DNA of 5,804 nucleotides. Source: JAXDLK01 sp034666665. Lineage in GTDB: Bacteria; Desulfobacterota; Binatia; JACPRU01. The stretch covers positions 1 through 5,804 of the forward strand of contig JAXDLK010000360.1 of assembly GCA_034666665.1 (NCBI GenBank), in the 5' to 3' direction. A model generated the notes under the pieces. That model had not been told where the DNA came from. It saw only the letters and a program-made list of their open reading frames with translations, and made no database searches. The translations under genes and the position numbers were made by a program. Numbering within the stretch: position 1 is the stretch's first letter; each line of letters starts with the position of its first letter. Shown in pieces: positions 1-5,509 of this stretch.

Positions 1-260
1 TTGTATAGGGCGCGGTCCGAGCCGGCGAGGACCATCCGCGCCCGCGAGCTCTTCTGCGAGCGCGTTTGGAGGGGAGGGCGGGTTGACTGGGCGCGGTCCG
101 AGCCGTGCAGGCCCGCTCCGAGCTGGCGGCGCCAGGAAGCTCCTCGCCAGCTCGGAGCGGCGCCATCTTGGGCCCCCGAGCTCTTCTGCGAGGGCTGGAC
201 CATCTGCGCCCGCGAGCTCTCTTGCGAGCGCGTTCGGAGGGGTGGGGTTGGAAGAGCGCA
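1..260. repeat. Gene-free stretch made of degenerate direct repeats
   Basis: I see no credible gene here; the open frames that cross it run antisense to the alpha-E gene and owe their length to high GC. The region is repetitive. A 17-base unit beginning GGGCGCGGTCC occurs at 8-24 and 89-105. A 46-base unit beginning GGACCATC occurs at 29-74 and 197-242 with about four mismatches, and its core GAGCTCTTCTGCGAG recurs at 46-60 and 178-192. In the first copy the 17-base and 46-base units are separated by 4 bases. In the second they are separated by about 91 bases that hold an inverted repeat and a partial core. This looks like a dispersed intergenic repeat family or an old miniature element. Its function is unknown. 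Confidence 0.7.
113..160. repeat. 16-bp perfect inverted repeat, hairpin
   Basis: Positions 113-128 (CCGCTCCGAGCTGGCG) and 145-160 (CGCCAGCTCGGAGCGG) are perfect reverse complements around a 16-base loop. It lies about 100 bases beyond the stop of the alpha-E gene, which reads toward it, so it could end or stabilise that transcript. There is no T-run on either side, so it is not a classical intrinsic terminator. It sits inside the stretch that separates the second copies of the two direct repeats and may be the core of a small inserted element. Confidence 0.6.
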
Positions 261-1277
261 TCACGTTCGCTGCACGGACTTCGTCGCTCGTCCGAGTTGC
301 CGCGGACCGTCCGACGCCATCGATTGCGACTGGCTCTGTCGAGCCGGTGGCACCGCGGGGCCGCCGAAGTAGCTCGCGGCGATCTGCTGATGGAGGTCCC
401 CGAGCGCGAGCTGGAAGTCGTCGATCAGACGCTGGAGCGCCTGCTGATCCAGGTTTCCCGGGTCGGCCGATTCGAGCGAGCGGAGGATGCGCGCGCAGAC
501 CCTGAGCGGCGGATCGCTGCGCGGCAGGTTCCGCAGGCACTCCTCGGCCCGCAACAGGCAGTGCCGGAACGAGCGAGGAAACAATCGGTCCTGGAACAAG
601 AAGACCAGCACGTGACTGCGGGTCACGCGCCCCTGCATGTGGCGCCGGTACATCTGGTAGGCGGAGAGCGAGCGCAGCACGCTCATCCACTGAGTGCTCT
701 CGAACGGAGCGAGCGTGGTCGAGGCCGGCAGCGAAGCGGAACGGATGTCGATGATGCGGGTGGTCATGTCCGCGCGTTCGAGATGTCGGCCCAGCCGCAA
801 GAAGTCGTAGCCATGGTCGTGGCTCATCGCGCCGGCGATCAGGCCCGTCACCTGGTGGGAGCCGACGACGATGCGGTGCAGGAACTCGTGCCGCCCCTTC
901 TTCGTGAGCCCCGCGGCGACGCCGGCGCGCGCCGTCAGCGTCACGTGGTTGATCTGCTCCCAGGCCTCGCGCGGCAGGATGTCGCGGACCGAGCGCGCGT
1001 TCTCTCGCGCGAGCGCCAGACAAGACAGGATCGATCCCGAGTTTTCCGGGTCGTCGACGAGAAGCTTCACCACGCTCCTCTCGTCGGGCTCCTGGTTGCG
1101 GATCGCCAGCAGCGCCTCGCTGCCGAGGATCGCGACCAGGGACTTCCATCCCGGCGCGACCGTCCTCGGCAGGTCGAGCAGCAGATCGGCGTGCGCGTCG
1201 ATCAGCCGTGCGGTGTTCTCCGCGCGCTCGATGTGGCGCGCCATCCAGTAGACGCTCTCCGCGACGCGCGACAGCAT
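261..1277 (-). CDS. Alpha-E domain protein (DUF403/COG2307)
   Basis: This 338-residue helical protein carries the family signature twice. The first is near the N-terminus (residues 5-25: ESVYW, RHIERAEN, ARLID). The second is at 154-178 (HDHGYDFLRLGRHLERAD, TRIID). A RENARSVRD segment lies at 91-99. No membrane segment or signal peptide is seen, so it is probably cytoplasmic. The biochemical role of alpha-E proteins is not settled. They are nearly always encoded beside COG2308 ATP-grasp proteins and are inferred to be their partner. The ATG overlaps the TGA of the upstream ATP-grasp gene by one base, and the Shine-Dalgarno sequence is only a weak G-run, so translation is probably coupled to that gene. 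The conserved fold seems to end at ASYF (about residue 304). The remaining 34 residues (Gln/Ser then basic) look like a non-conserved tail, making the protein slightly longer than the usual 310-320. Confidence 0.9.
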   Translation of the reverse strand: MLSRVAESVYWMARHIERAENTARLIDAHADLLLDLPRTVAPGWKSLVAILGSEALLAIRNQEPDERSVVKLLVDDPENSGSILSCLALARENARSVRDILPREAWEQINHVTLTARAGVAAGLTKKGRHEFLHRIVVGSHQVTGLIAGAMSHDHGYDFLRLGRHLERADMTTRIIDIRSASLPASTTLAPFESTQWMSVLRSLSAYQMYRRHMQGRVTRSHVLVFLFQDRLFPRSFRHCLLRAEECLRNLPRSDPPLRVCARILRSLESADPGNLDQQALQRLIDDFQLALGDLHQQIAASYFGGPAVPPARQSQSQSMASDGPRQLGRATKSVQRT

Positions 1278-2731
1278 CAGAGGCCCCCCGTATCGACGAT
1301 CCAGGTGTCCTTGCTGCCGCCCCCCTGGGAGGAGTTCACGACCAGCGATCCCTTGCGCAGCGCCACGCGCGTGAGGCCGCCCGTGGTCGCCGTCACGTGC
1401 TCTCCAGAGAGGATGAACGGGCGCATGTCCAGGTGCCGTGCCTCGACGTGCTGCTCGACCAGCGTCGGGCACGTGGACAGCGCGAGCGTCGGCTGTGCCA
1501 CGTAGTTCCGCGGGTCTTTGCGGACGAGGCGCCCGAACTTCTCCCGCTCTTCCTTCGATGCGTGCGGTCCGACGAGCATGCCGTATCCGCCGGACTCGTT
1601 CGCCGGCTTGACCACCAGCTCGGCCAGATGTCCGAGGACATACGCCAGATCCTCGGAACGCGAGCACAGGTACGTCGGAACGTTCGGCAGGATCGGGTCC
1701 GCATCGAGGTAATAGCGGATCATGTCCGGAACGAACGCGTAGACGACCTTGTCGTCGGCGACGCCGGCGCCGGGTGCGTTCGCCAGCGCCACGTTGCCTT
1801 GCTTCCAGGCGCGCATCAGGCCGGACACGCCGAGTGACGAATCGGGAAGGAACACCTCGGGATCGAGGAACAGATCGTCGATCCTGCGGTAGATCACGTC
1901 CACGCGCGCCGGCCCATCGACGGTCCGCATGTAGACGCAGTCGTCCTCGGCGACGAAGAGATCGCGGCCCTCGACGAGCTCCGCGCCCATCTGCTGCGCC
2001 AGGTAGGCGTGCTCGAAGTAGGCCGAGTTGTAGATTCCCGGAGTGAGCACGACCACCTCCGGATAGGCCGCGGGTCGCGGCGACAGCGACGCCAGCATGT
2101 CGAAGAGCTGGGACGGATAATCGTCGATCGGTAGGATGTTGTATTGATCGAAGAGCTCCGGGAATACCCGCTTCATCACCAGGCGGTTCTCGAGCATGTA
2201 GGAAACGCCCGAGGGCACGCGCAAGTTGTCCTCGAGCACGTACATCGTCCCGTCCTGATCGCGCACCAGATCCGAGCCGCAGACGTGCGCCCAGATGCCG
2301 AGCGGCGGGCGCACGCCGACGCACTGCGCACGGAAGTTCTTCGAGGTGGCGAGCACCTCCGCGGGAACGACGCCGTCCTTGACGATCCGCTGCTCGTGGT
2401 AGACGTCGTCGATGAAGAGGTTCAGCGCCGTCACCCGCTGTACGAGCCCGGCTTCGGTGGGTAGCCAGTCGCGGCGCGGCAGGATTCGCGGGATCAGATC
2501 GAACGGCCAGCTGCGGTCGATCGAGCCGCCCTCCTCGTCGTACACCGTGAAGGTGATCCCCATGGTGCGGATCGCCAGCTCCGCGGCCGATTTCCGTTCC
2601 CGGATCTCCTCGTCGGTGAATGCCTCGAGCCGCTCGCAGAGCGGTCTCGCCGCGAAGCGCGGCTCTCCGGTGGCGCCGATCAGCTCGTCGTAGAACCCGG
2701 CTATCTTGTAATCCTTCCAGTGGATCGGCAT
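1277..2731 (-). CDS. Circularly permuted ATP-grasp protein (COG2308, DUF404/DUF407)
   Basis: This 484-residue protein is a full-length member of the circularly permuted ATP-grasp type 2 family, predicted to form amide (peptide-like) bonds using ATP. Visible family blocks are EDNLRVPSGVSYMLENR (167-183), TPGIYNSAYFEHAYLA (230-245), VDVIYRRIDDLFLDP (278-292), NAPGAGVADDKVVYAFVPDM (318-337), VVKPANESGGYGMLVGP (373-389) and the C-terminal GGLTRVALRKGSLVVNSSQG (451-470) followed by GGSKDTWIV. Lys375 in VVKPANESGG and the acidic residues of the EDN and RIDD blocks are plausible nucleotide and Mg contacts. The substrate is not known. The ATG at 2731 has a GAGG Shine-Dalgarno (2743-2740) with 8 bases of spacing. 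The TGA overlaps the alpha-E start, giving a two-gene operon. The divergent neighbour 33 bases away is Anbu, the known genomic companion. Confidence 0.93.
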   Translation of the reverse strand: MPIHWKDYKIAGFYDELIGATGEPRFAARPLCERLEAFTDEEIRERKSAAELAIRTMGITFTVYDEEGGSIDRSWPFDLIPRILPRRDWLPTEAGLVQRVTALNLFIDDVYHEQRIVKDGVVPAEVLATSKNFRAQCVGVRPPLGIWAHVCGSDLVRDQDGTMYVLEDNLRVPSGVSYMLENRLVMKRVFPELFDQYNILPIDDYPSQLFDMLASLSPRPAAYPEVVVLTPGIYNSAYFEHAYLAQQMGAELVEGRDLFVAEDDCVYMRTVDGPARVDVIYRRIDDLFLDPEVFLPDSSLGVSGLMRAWKQGNVALANAPGAGVADDKVVYAFVPDMIRYYLDADPILPNVPTYLCSRSEDLAYVLGHLAELVVKPANESGGYGMLVGPHASKEEREKFGRLVRKDPRNYVAQPTLALSTCPTLVEQHVEARHLDMRPFILSGEHVTATTGGLTRVALRKGSLVVNSSQGGGSKDTWIVDTGGL

Positions 2732-2764
2732 GGGGAGGACCTCAGCGAGTCGAGGGCATCATCG
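2732..2764. promoter_or_regulatory. 33-base divergent gap with two ribosome binding sites
   Basis: This is the whole space between the ATP-grasp start (minus, 2731) and the Anbu start (plus, 2765). It holds GAGG on the minus strand (2743-2740, 8 bases from its ATG) and GAGGG on the plus strand (2752-2756, 8 bases from its ATG). There is no room for two full sigma-factor promoters, so transcription starts of one or both genes must lie inside the opposing coding region and the promoters probably overlap. I could not pick convincing -35/-10 boxes. The arrangement suggests that the two transcription units are co-regulated. Confidence 0.6.
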
Positions 2765-3496
2765 ATGACTTACTGCCTGGCCATCCAGCTGCATGATGGC
2801 ATCGTCTTCGCGTCCGACTCGCGCACCAGCGCGGGTGTCGACCACGTGACCACGTACCGCAAGATGCACGTGTTCGATCGCTTCGAGGACCGGATCTTCG
2901 TGCTGCTCTCGGCCGGCAACCTCGCGACCACGCAGGAGGTGTTGTCGCGAATCCAGCGCGACCTGGAGACCGATCGCGGCGCGCAGAGCCTGGGATCGGT
3001 CCCCCATCTCTCCGACGCCGCCCGTTACGTCGGCGAGCTCAGCCACGCCGTCCAATCGCGGTACGCCGCCGCGCTCGAGAAGGTGGGGCAGACCGGAGAA
3101 GTCACGTTCATCGTCGGCGGCCAGATCCGCGACCAGCCGCAGGACATCCACCTGGTCTACCCGCAGGGCAACTTCATCTCCGCCTCGCCGGACGCGCCCT
3201 ATCTGCAGATCGGCGAGACCAAGTACGGGAAGCCGATCCTCGACCGGGTGATCGTCCCCGGGTTGAACCTCGAGGACGCCGCGCGCTGCGCGCTCGTGTC
3301 GATCGACTCGACGATTCGCAGCAACCTGAGCGTCGGACCGCCGATCGAGCTTGCGATTTACGAGAAGGGAGAGCTCGCGCTGTCGCATCATCTGACTCTC
3401 AAGCGGAACTCGCCGTATTACGTCTCGCTGCAGAAGCACTGGAATCAGGGGATCCGGCGGGCGTTCGAAACTCTCCCGCGCTTCGATTGGGAGTGA
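2765..3496 (+). CDS. Anbu-type proteasome-like peptidase (COG3484)
   Basis: This 243-residue protein matches Anbu, the bacterial 'ancestral beta subunit' relative of proteasome beta subunits and HslV, an N-terminal nucleophile hydrolase fold. The start is fixed by MTYC: removal of Met exposes Thr1, the expected nucleophile. SDSRT follows, placing Asp17 (mature numbering), then YRKM with a Lys at 32, matching the Thr/Asp/Lys triad spacing of proteasomal beta subunits. Other blocks are LSAGNLATTQ (48-57), GEVTFIVGGQ (111-120), YPQGNFISAS (132-141), GETKYGKPILDR (150-161) and SNLSVGPPIEL (186-196). Length is normal for the family. Reported structures form open helical rings in the cytoplasm, and native substrates are unknown. 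A GAGGG site 8 bases upstream supports the ATG at 2765 over a GTG at 2720, which would add 15 residues and mask the nucleophile. It is divergent from the ATP-grasp/alpha-E operon. Confidence 0.93.
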   Translation: MTYCLAIQLHDGIVFASDSRTSAGVDHVTTYRKMHVFDRFEDRIFVLLSAGNLATTQEVLSRIQRDLETDRGAQSLGSVPHLSDAARYVGELSHAVQSRYAAALEKVGQTGEVTFIVGGQIRDQPQDIHLVYPQGNFISASPDAPYLQIGETKYGKPILDRVIVPGLNLEDAARCALVSIDSTIRSNLSVGPPIELAIYEKGELALSHHLTLKRNSPYYVSLQKHWNQGIRRAFETLPRFDWE

Positions 3497-3523
3497 CGTT
3501 GACCAAGATCCGCGACGCCTTTC

Positions 3524-3546
3524 CCCTCTCCCATCCTGGGAGAGGG
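3524..3546. terminator. 10-bp perfect hairpin after the Anbu gene
   Basis: CCCTCTCCCA (3524-3533) and TGGGAGAGGG (3537-3546) are perfect reverse complements with a TCC loop. It begins 28 bases past the Anbu stop and lies between convergent genes, so bidirectional termination or 3'-end protection is the likely role. There is no T-run, so it is not a canonical intrinsic terminator. The sequence belongs to a CCCTCTCCC/GGGAGAGGGTGG style that I recall as a highly repeated intergenic hairpin in many GC-rich proteobacteria. Confidence 0.55.
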
Positions 3547-3554
3547 TGGCCGAA

Positions 3555-3595
3555 GGCCGGGTGAGGGCATGGCCGGGTGAGGGTCCTCACCCGGC
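3555..3595. repeat. GGCCGGGTGAGGG tandem pair and 11-bp hairpin over a stop codon
   Basis: GGCCGGGTGAGGG occurs twice in tandem (3555-3567 and 3571-3583, period 16). The second copy forms a hairpin with CCTCACCCGGC (arms 3572-3582 and 3585-3595). The downstream arm contains the stop codon and last codons of the minus-strand metallopeptidase (3587-3595). Together with the hairpin at 3524-3546 it fills the 90-base convergent junction. It probably acts on the metallopeptidase mRNA 3' end; no T-run is present. Confidence 0.5.
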
Positions 3596-4663
3596 ACGCT
3601 CCCCCGTCCGCCGGATCAGCTCGCCGACGAACCTGAGCTTCTCGATCGCCGCCGCCGGGACCACGAAGGGGTAGGCGTCGCGGAGCCCCATGCTGCGGTT
3701 GAAGTCGTTCATCGCCAAGGTCAGGCTCACCCAGTCTGCGAAGAGGTCGTCGAAACGCCACCCGCTTCGCTCGGCACCCACCGCCGGCCCTCGCAGCCGA
3801 CGCCCGTGAACCGCGAAGCCCAAGTGCTCCGCGGTTTCGAGCGTGTCCACCATGTGCAGGTAGTGCGCCCAGGTCTCCGCCCAGTCCTCCCACGGATGCA
3901 TCATCGCGTAGGCGCTGACGTGGGCCACCTGTCTCCGCGCCGGCCCGTTCGCATAGTATTCGCGGACCGCCTCGGCGTAGTCCTTGCGCTCGTCGCCGAA
4001 GAGCTCGCGGAAGGTCGGCAGCGCGTCGGAGTCGCGGACCAACACTTCCCAGTAGTAGTGGCCGATCTCGTGCCGGAAATGGCCGAGCAGCGTGCGGTAG
4101 GGCTCGTTCATCCTGTGGCGCATCTCCTCGCGGGCGACGTCGTCCGCCTCGGCGACGTTCAGCGTGATGAGACCGTTGTCGTGCCCGGTCATCACGCGGT
4201 TCCAGTCGCCGAGGGGGTCCGCGGAATCCGCGGAGATGGGATCGGCGAGGAAGCGGAAGGCGAGGCCGCGCGGATCTTGACGACGGCTCACCACCGGAAG
4301 GCGGAGGAAGAACAGCGTGTAGAGCATGCGCCGCTTCGCCGCTTCGATCCTCGCCCAGAGCGGCCGGTTCTCCGGAAGAGAGAGGTCGGGGATGATCTCG
4401 TTCAAGCGGCAGGAGCGGCAGTACCTCTCGGTATCTTCCGCAGGCAGCATCCAATTACAGACCTGGTCGACGATGTAGTTCGGGCACATGCGGTAAAGAC
4501 CGCCGCCGCCGACGCGGAGCGCGCGCCACAGGCCATCGCCCGCGGGCTCGAGCGCGCTCAGCGTCGAGGCGTCCGGCACGTAGCCGAGCGCGCGGCCGCA
4601 CGCGAGGCACTCCGTGTTCTCGAAGTAGACCGTGTTTCCACAAGCGCACTCGAACGTTCGCAC
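3587..4663 (-). CDS. Zinc-ribbon HExxH metallopeptidase (COG4307, peptidase_Mx-like)
   Basis: This 358-residue protein resembles the 'putative zinc-binding metallopeptidase' family, which pairs an N-terminal zinc ribbon with a zincin domain. Eight N-terminal cysteines form two likely zinc sites: C6/C8 with C19/C22, and C60, C69, C82/C85. The catalytic motif HEIGH lies at 198-202 (FRHEIGHYYWE), with His198 and His202 as ligands and Glu199 as base. The conserved HPWEDWAETWAHYLH block (256-270) probably supplies the third ligand. No signal peptide is seen, so it is probably cytoplasmic. Substrates are unknown. The start is GTG at 4663; upstream in frame there is no other start before a TAG at 4699-4697, and no clear Shine-Dalgarno, so initiation may be leaderless or weak. 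It is convergent with Anbu and divergent from the histone-fold gene. A shared role with Anbu and ATP-grasp is suggested by proximity only. Confidence 0.87.
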   Translation of the reverse strand: MRTFECACGNTVYFENTECLACGRALGYVPDASTLSALEPAGDGLWRALRVGGGGLYRMCPNYIVDQVCNWMLPAEDTERYCRSCRLNEIIPDLSLPENRPLWARIEAAKRRMLYTLFFLRLPVVSRRQDPRGLAFRFLADPISADSADPLGDWNRVMTGHDNGLITLNVAEADDVAREEMRHRMNEPYRTLLGHFRHEIGHYYWEVLVRDSDALPTFRELFGDERKDYAEAVREYYANGPARRQVAHVSAYAMMHPWEDWAETWAHYLHMVDTLETAEHLGFAVHGRRLRGPAVGAERSGWRFDDLFADWVSLTLAMNDFNRSMGLRDAYPFVVPAAAIEKLRFVGELIRRTGERAG

Positions 4664-4735
4664 GGCACCGACTGTAGCCGACGCCCCGAGCCCGAGCTAC
4701 GCTCGCCGAGTGCGCAATCGTTCGAGGAGGAGCCC
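4664..4735. promoter_or_regulatory. 72-base divergent promoter region with strong plus-strand RBS
   Basis: This is the only non-coding sequence between the metallopeptidase (minus) and the zinc-finger/histone-fold gene (plus), so it should carry promoters for both. A strong GAGGAGG Shine-Dalgarno (4724-4730) lies 5 bases before the ATG at 4736. On the minus strand I see a TACAGT at 4676-4671 that could be a -10 box, but no fitting -35, and no Shine-Dalgarno for the GTG at 4663. Individual promoter calls are not secure. Confidence 0.5.
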
Positions 4736-5221
4736 ATGAGCGAAGAGCCGTCGACGTGGAAGCGTTGCTCGAGCTGCAAGCGCGAGATCGGTTTCGAACG
4801 CGTCTACTGGGTCTGCAGCGTCTCCACGTGCAACCGCAAGGGCACGGACTTCGCCTTCTGCTCCGTGGAATGCTGGGACGCCCATCTGCCGGTGATGCGT
4901 CACCGCGAGGCGTGGGCGGAGGAGGTGCGGGCGCCTTCGCGCACGGCGTTCCTGCGCGAGCAGGCGTCTGCCGCCGCCGCGGCAGCCACGCCGCCCTTGC
5001 CTGCGAAGACGGGACCGGGTGCGAAGGAGGGCGACGCGGTGCGCGAGATGCTGGTCATCGCCTCGCGCCTGAAGCAGTACGTACGCGCGCGCTCCGGTAT
5101 GAACACCTCGGACGGCGTGCTCGACGTCCTCTCCGACCGGCTGCGCGAGCTCTGCGATCGCGCGATCGTGAACGCCGAGCGTGCCGGGCGGAGGACCGTT
5201 CTGGAGCGCGACCTCGAGTGA
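4736..5221 (+). CDS. Zinc finger - histone-fold protein, probable nucleoid protein
   Basis: This 161-residue protein has two parts. Residues 11-56 hold eight ordered metal ligands: C11/C14, C27/C32, C42/C46, H50, H56. That is a cross-brace pattern, and the FCSVECWDAH stretch recalls MYND/HIT-type treble-clef fingers. An Ala/Pro/Gly-rich linker (about 66-100) follows. Residues 102-161 read as a histone fold: alpha-1 (AVREMLVIASRLKQYVRA), loop SGMNTSDG, long alpha-2 (VLDVLSDRLRELCDRAIVNA), then ERAGRRTVLERDL, the counterpart of the archaeal histone 'AGRKT-KAEDI' loop. The protein stops where alpha-3 would begin, as I recall for short bacterial histones such as Bdellovibrio Bd0055. Predicted role: dimerising DNA-binding protein, with the finger binding DNA or a protein partner. 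The ATG is set by GAGGAGG 5 bases upstream; the frame is open further upstream only antisense to the metallopeptidase. The zinc-finger subtype is uncertain; the histone fold is fairly secure. Confidence 0.82.
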   Translation: MSEEPSTWKRCSSCKREIGFERVYWVCSVSTCNRKGTDFAFCSVECWDAHLPVMRHREAWAEEVRAPSRTAFLREQASAAAAAATPPLPAKTGPGAKEGDAVREMLVIASRLKQYVRARSGMNTSDGVLDVLSDRLRELCDRAIVNAERAGRRTVLERDLE

Positions 5222-5234
5222 TTCCCCACTTAGC

Positions 5235-5251
5235 GCGGCCCGGAGGGCCGC
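5235..5251 (+). terminator. Terminator-like GC hairpin after the histone-fold gene
   Basis: GCGGCCC (5235-5241) and GGGCCGC (5245-5251) form a perfect 7-bp all-GC stem with a GGA loop, starting 13 bases past the stop at 5221. It is followed by AAACCGAATT, without a T-run, so rho-independent termination would be weak. Position and stem strength still make a transcript-end role likely. Confidence 0.5.
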
Positions 5252-5279
5252 AAACCGAATTGCCTCTCCCCCCGCATGG

Positions 5280-5307
5280 ATTCGAACGCACAGTCGTGCG
5301 TTCGAAT
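5280..5307. repeat. Perfect palindrome, first copy of a hairpin family
   Basis: ATTCGAACGCAC (5280-5291) and GTGCGTTCGAAT (5296-5307) are perfect reverse complements around loop AGTC. It is preceded by GG and followed by G, as is the second copy at 5361-5387. The arms differ from the second copy at one base pair only (T:A here, C:G there). Confidence 0.75.
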
Positions 5308-5360
5308 GTGAGCCGGACCGACCGGATGGGAGGTCCGTTTGGCGAGCCGGCCAGGAGAGG

Positions 5361-5387
5361 ATCCGAACGCACGTTGTGCGTTCGGAT
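5361..5387. repeat. Perfect palindrome, second copy of a hairpin family
   Basis: ATCCGAACGCAC (5361-5372) and GTGCGTTCGGAT (5376-5387) form a perfect 12-bp stem with loop GTT. It matches the copy at 5280-5307 except for a compensated third base pair and the loop. The centres are about 80 bases apart and the flanks (GG before, G after) agree, so the two are in the same orientation. A paired hairpin repeat (REP/BIME-like) or a two-site operator are both possible. Confidence 0.75.
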
Positions 5388-5509
5388 GCCGACCAACGGG
5401 AGGCGGGGTCGAAGGCGGCCGGAGGCCGACGAGACACGGCGCAGCCGTCGGGTGAGGGGGAGCCGGTCGTGGAATCTTCGGGTCACATCGGCAATGCGGT
5501 GGTGATCAC

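Larger units (their letters stand above)
5222..5509. other. 288-base gene-free convergent junction
   Basis: This lies between the histone-fold gene and the minus-strand gene at the window end. Open frames crossing it have no family resemblance and read through palindromes, so I do not call a gene. It holds a terminator-like hairpin (5235-5251), two related palindromes (5280-5307 and 5361-5387) and weaker dyads, such as CGGACC at 5314-5319 with GGTCCG at 5332-5337. The dense dyads in a convergent junction suggest transcript-end structures plus members of a repeat family. Confidence 0.6.

Noticed and set aside
1..260. CRISPR array
   Set aside because: Repeats are few, of unequal length and spacing, and imperfect, with no regular spacers and no cas genes.
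105..1505. 466-codon plus-strand open frame antisense to alpha-E and ATP-grasp
   Set aside because: A GC-driven shadow with Arg/Ala/Val-rich, non-domain-like translation, lying opposite two confidently recognised genes.
1278..2324. Long minus-strand open frame continuous with the alpha-E frame, running upstream antiparallel in register to 2324
   Set aside because: It overlaps the ATP-grasp gene in another frame on the same strand, and its product there is arginine-rich with no family resemblance. The true alpha-E start is the coupled ATG at 1277.
2720..2764. GTG start giving Anbu 15 extra N-terminal residues
   Set aside because: It would bury the N-terminal Thr nucleophile, overlaps the ATP-grasp start and lacks a well-placed Shine-Dalgarno. 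The ATG at 2765 has GAGGG at 8 bases.
3806..4735. Upstream extension of the histone-fold frame, 310 further codons
   Set aside because: It is antisense to the metallopeptidase and not domain-like; the GAGGAGG site and conserved zinc finger place the start at 4736.
5278..5310. tRNA T-arm-like GGATTCGAAC
   Set aside because: No acceptor, D-arm or anticodon arm can be folded around it; the sequence is explained by the palindrome.
5280..5387. LexA/SOS-box reading of CGAAC...GTTCG in the palindromes
   Set aside because: The Gram-positive box has GAAC and GTTC four bases apart. Here they are 11-12 bases apart, in a convergent junction with no promoter to repress.
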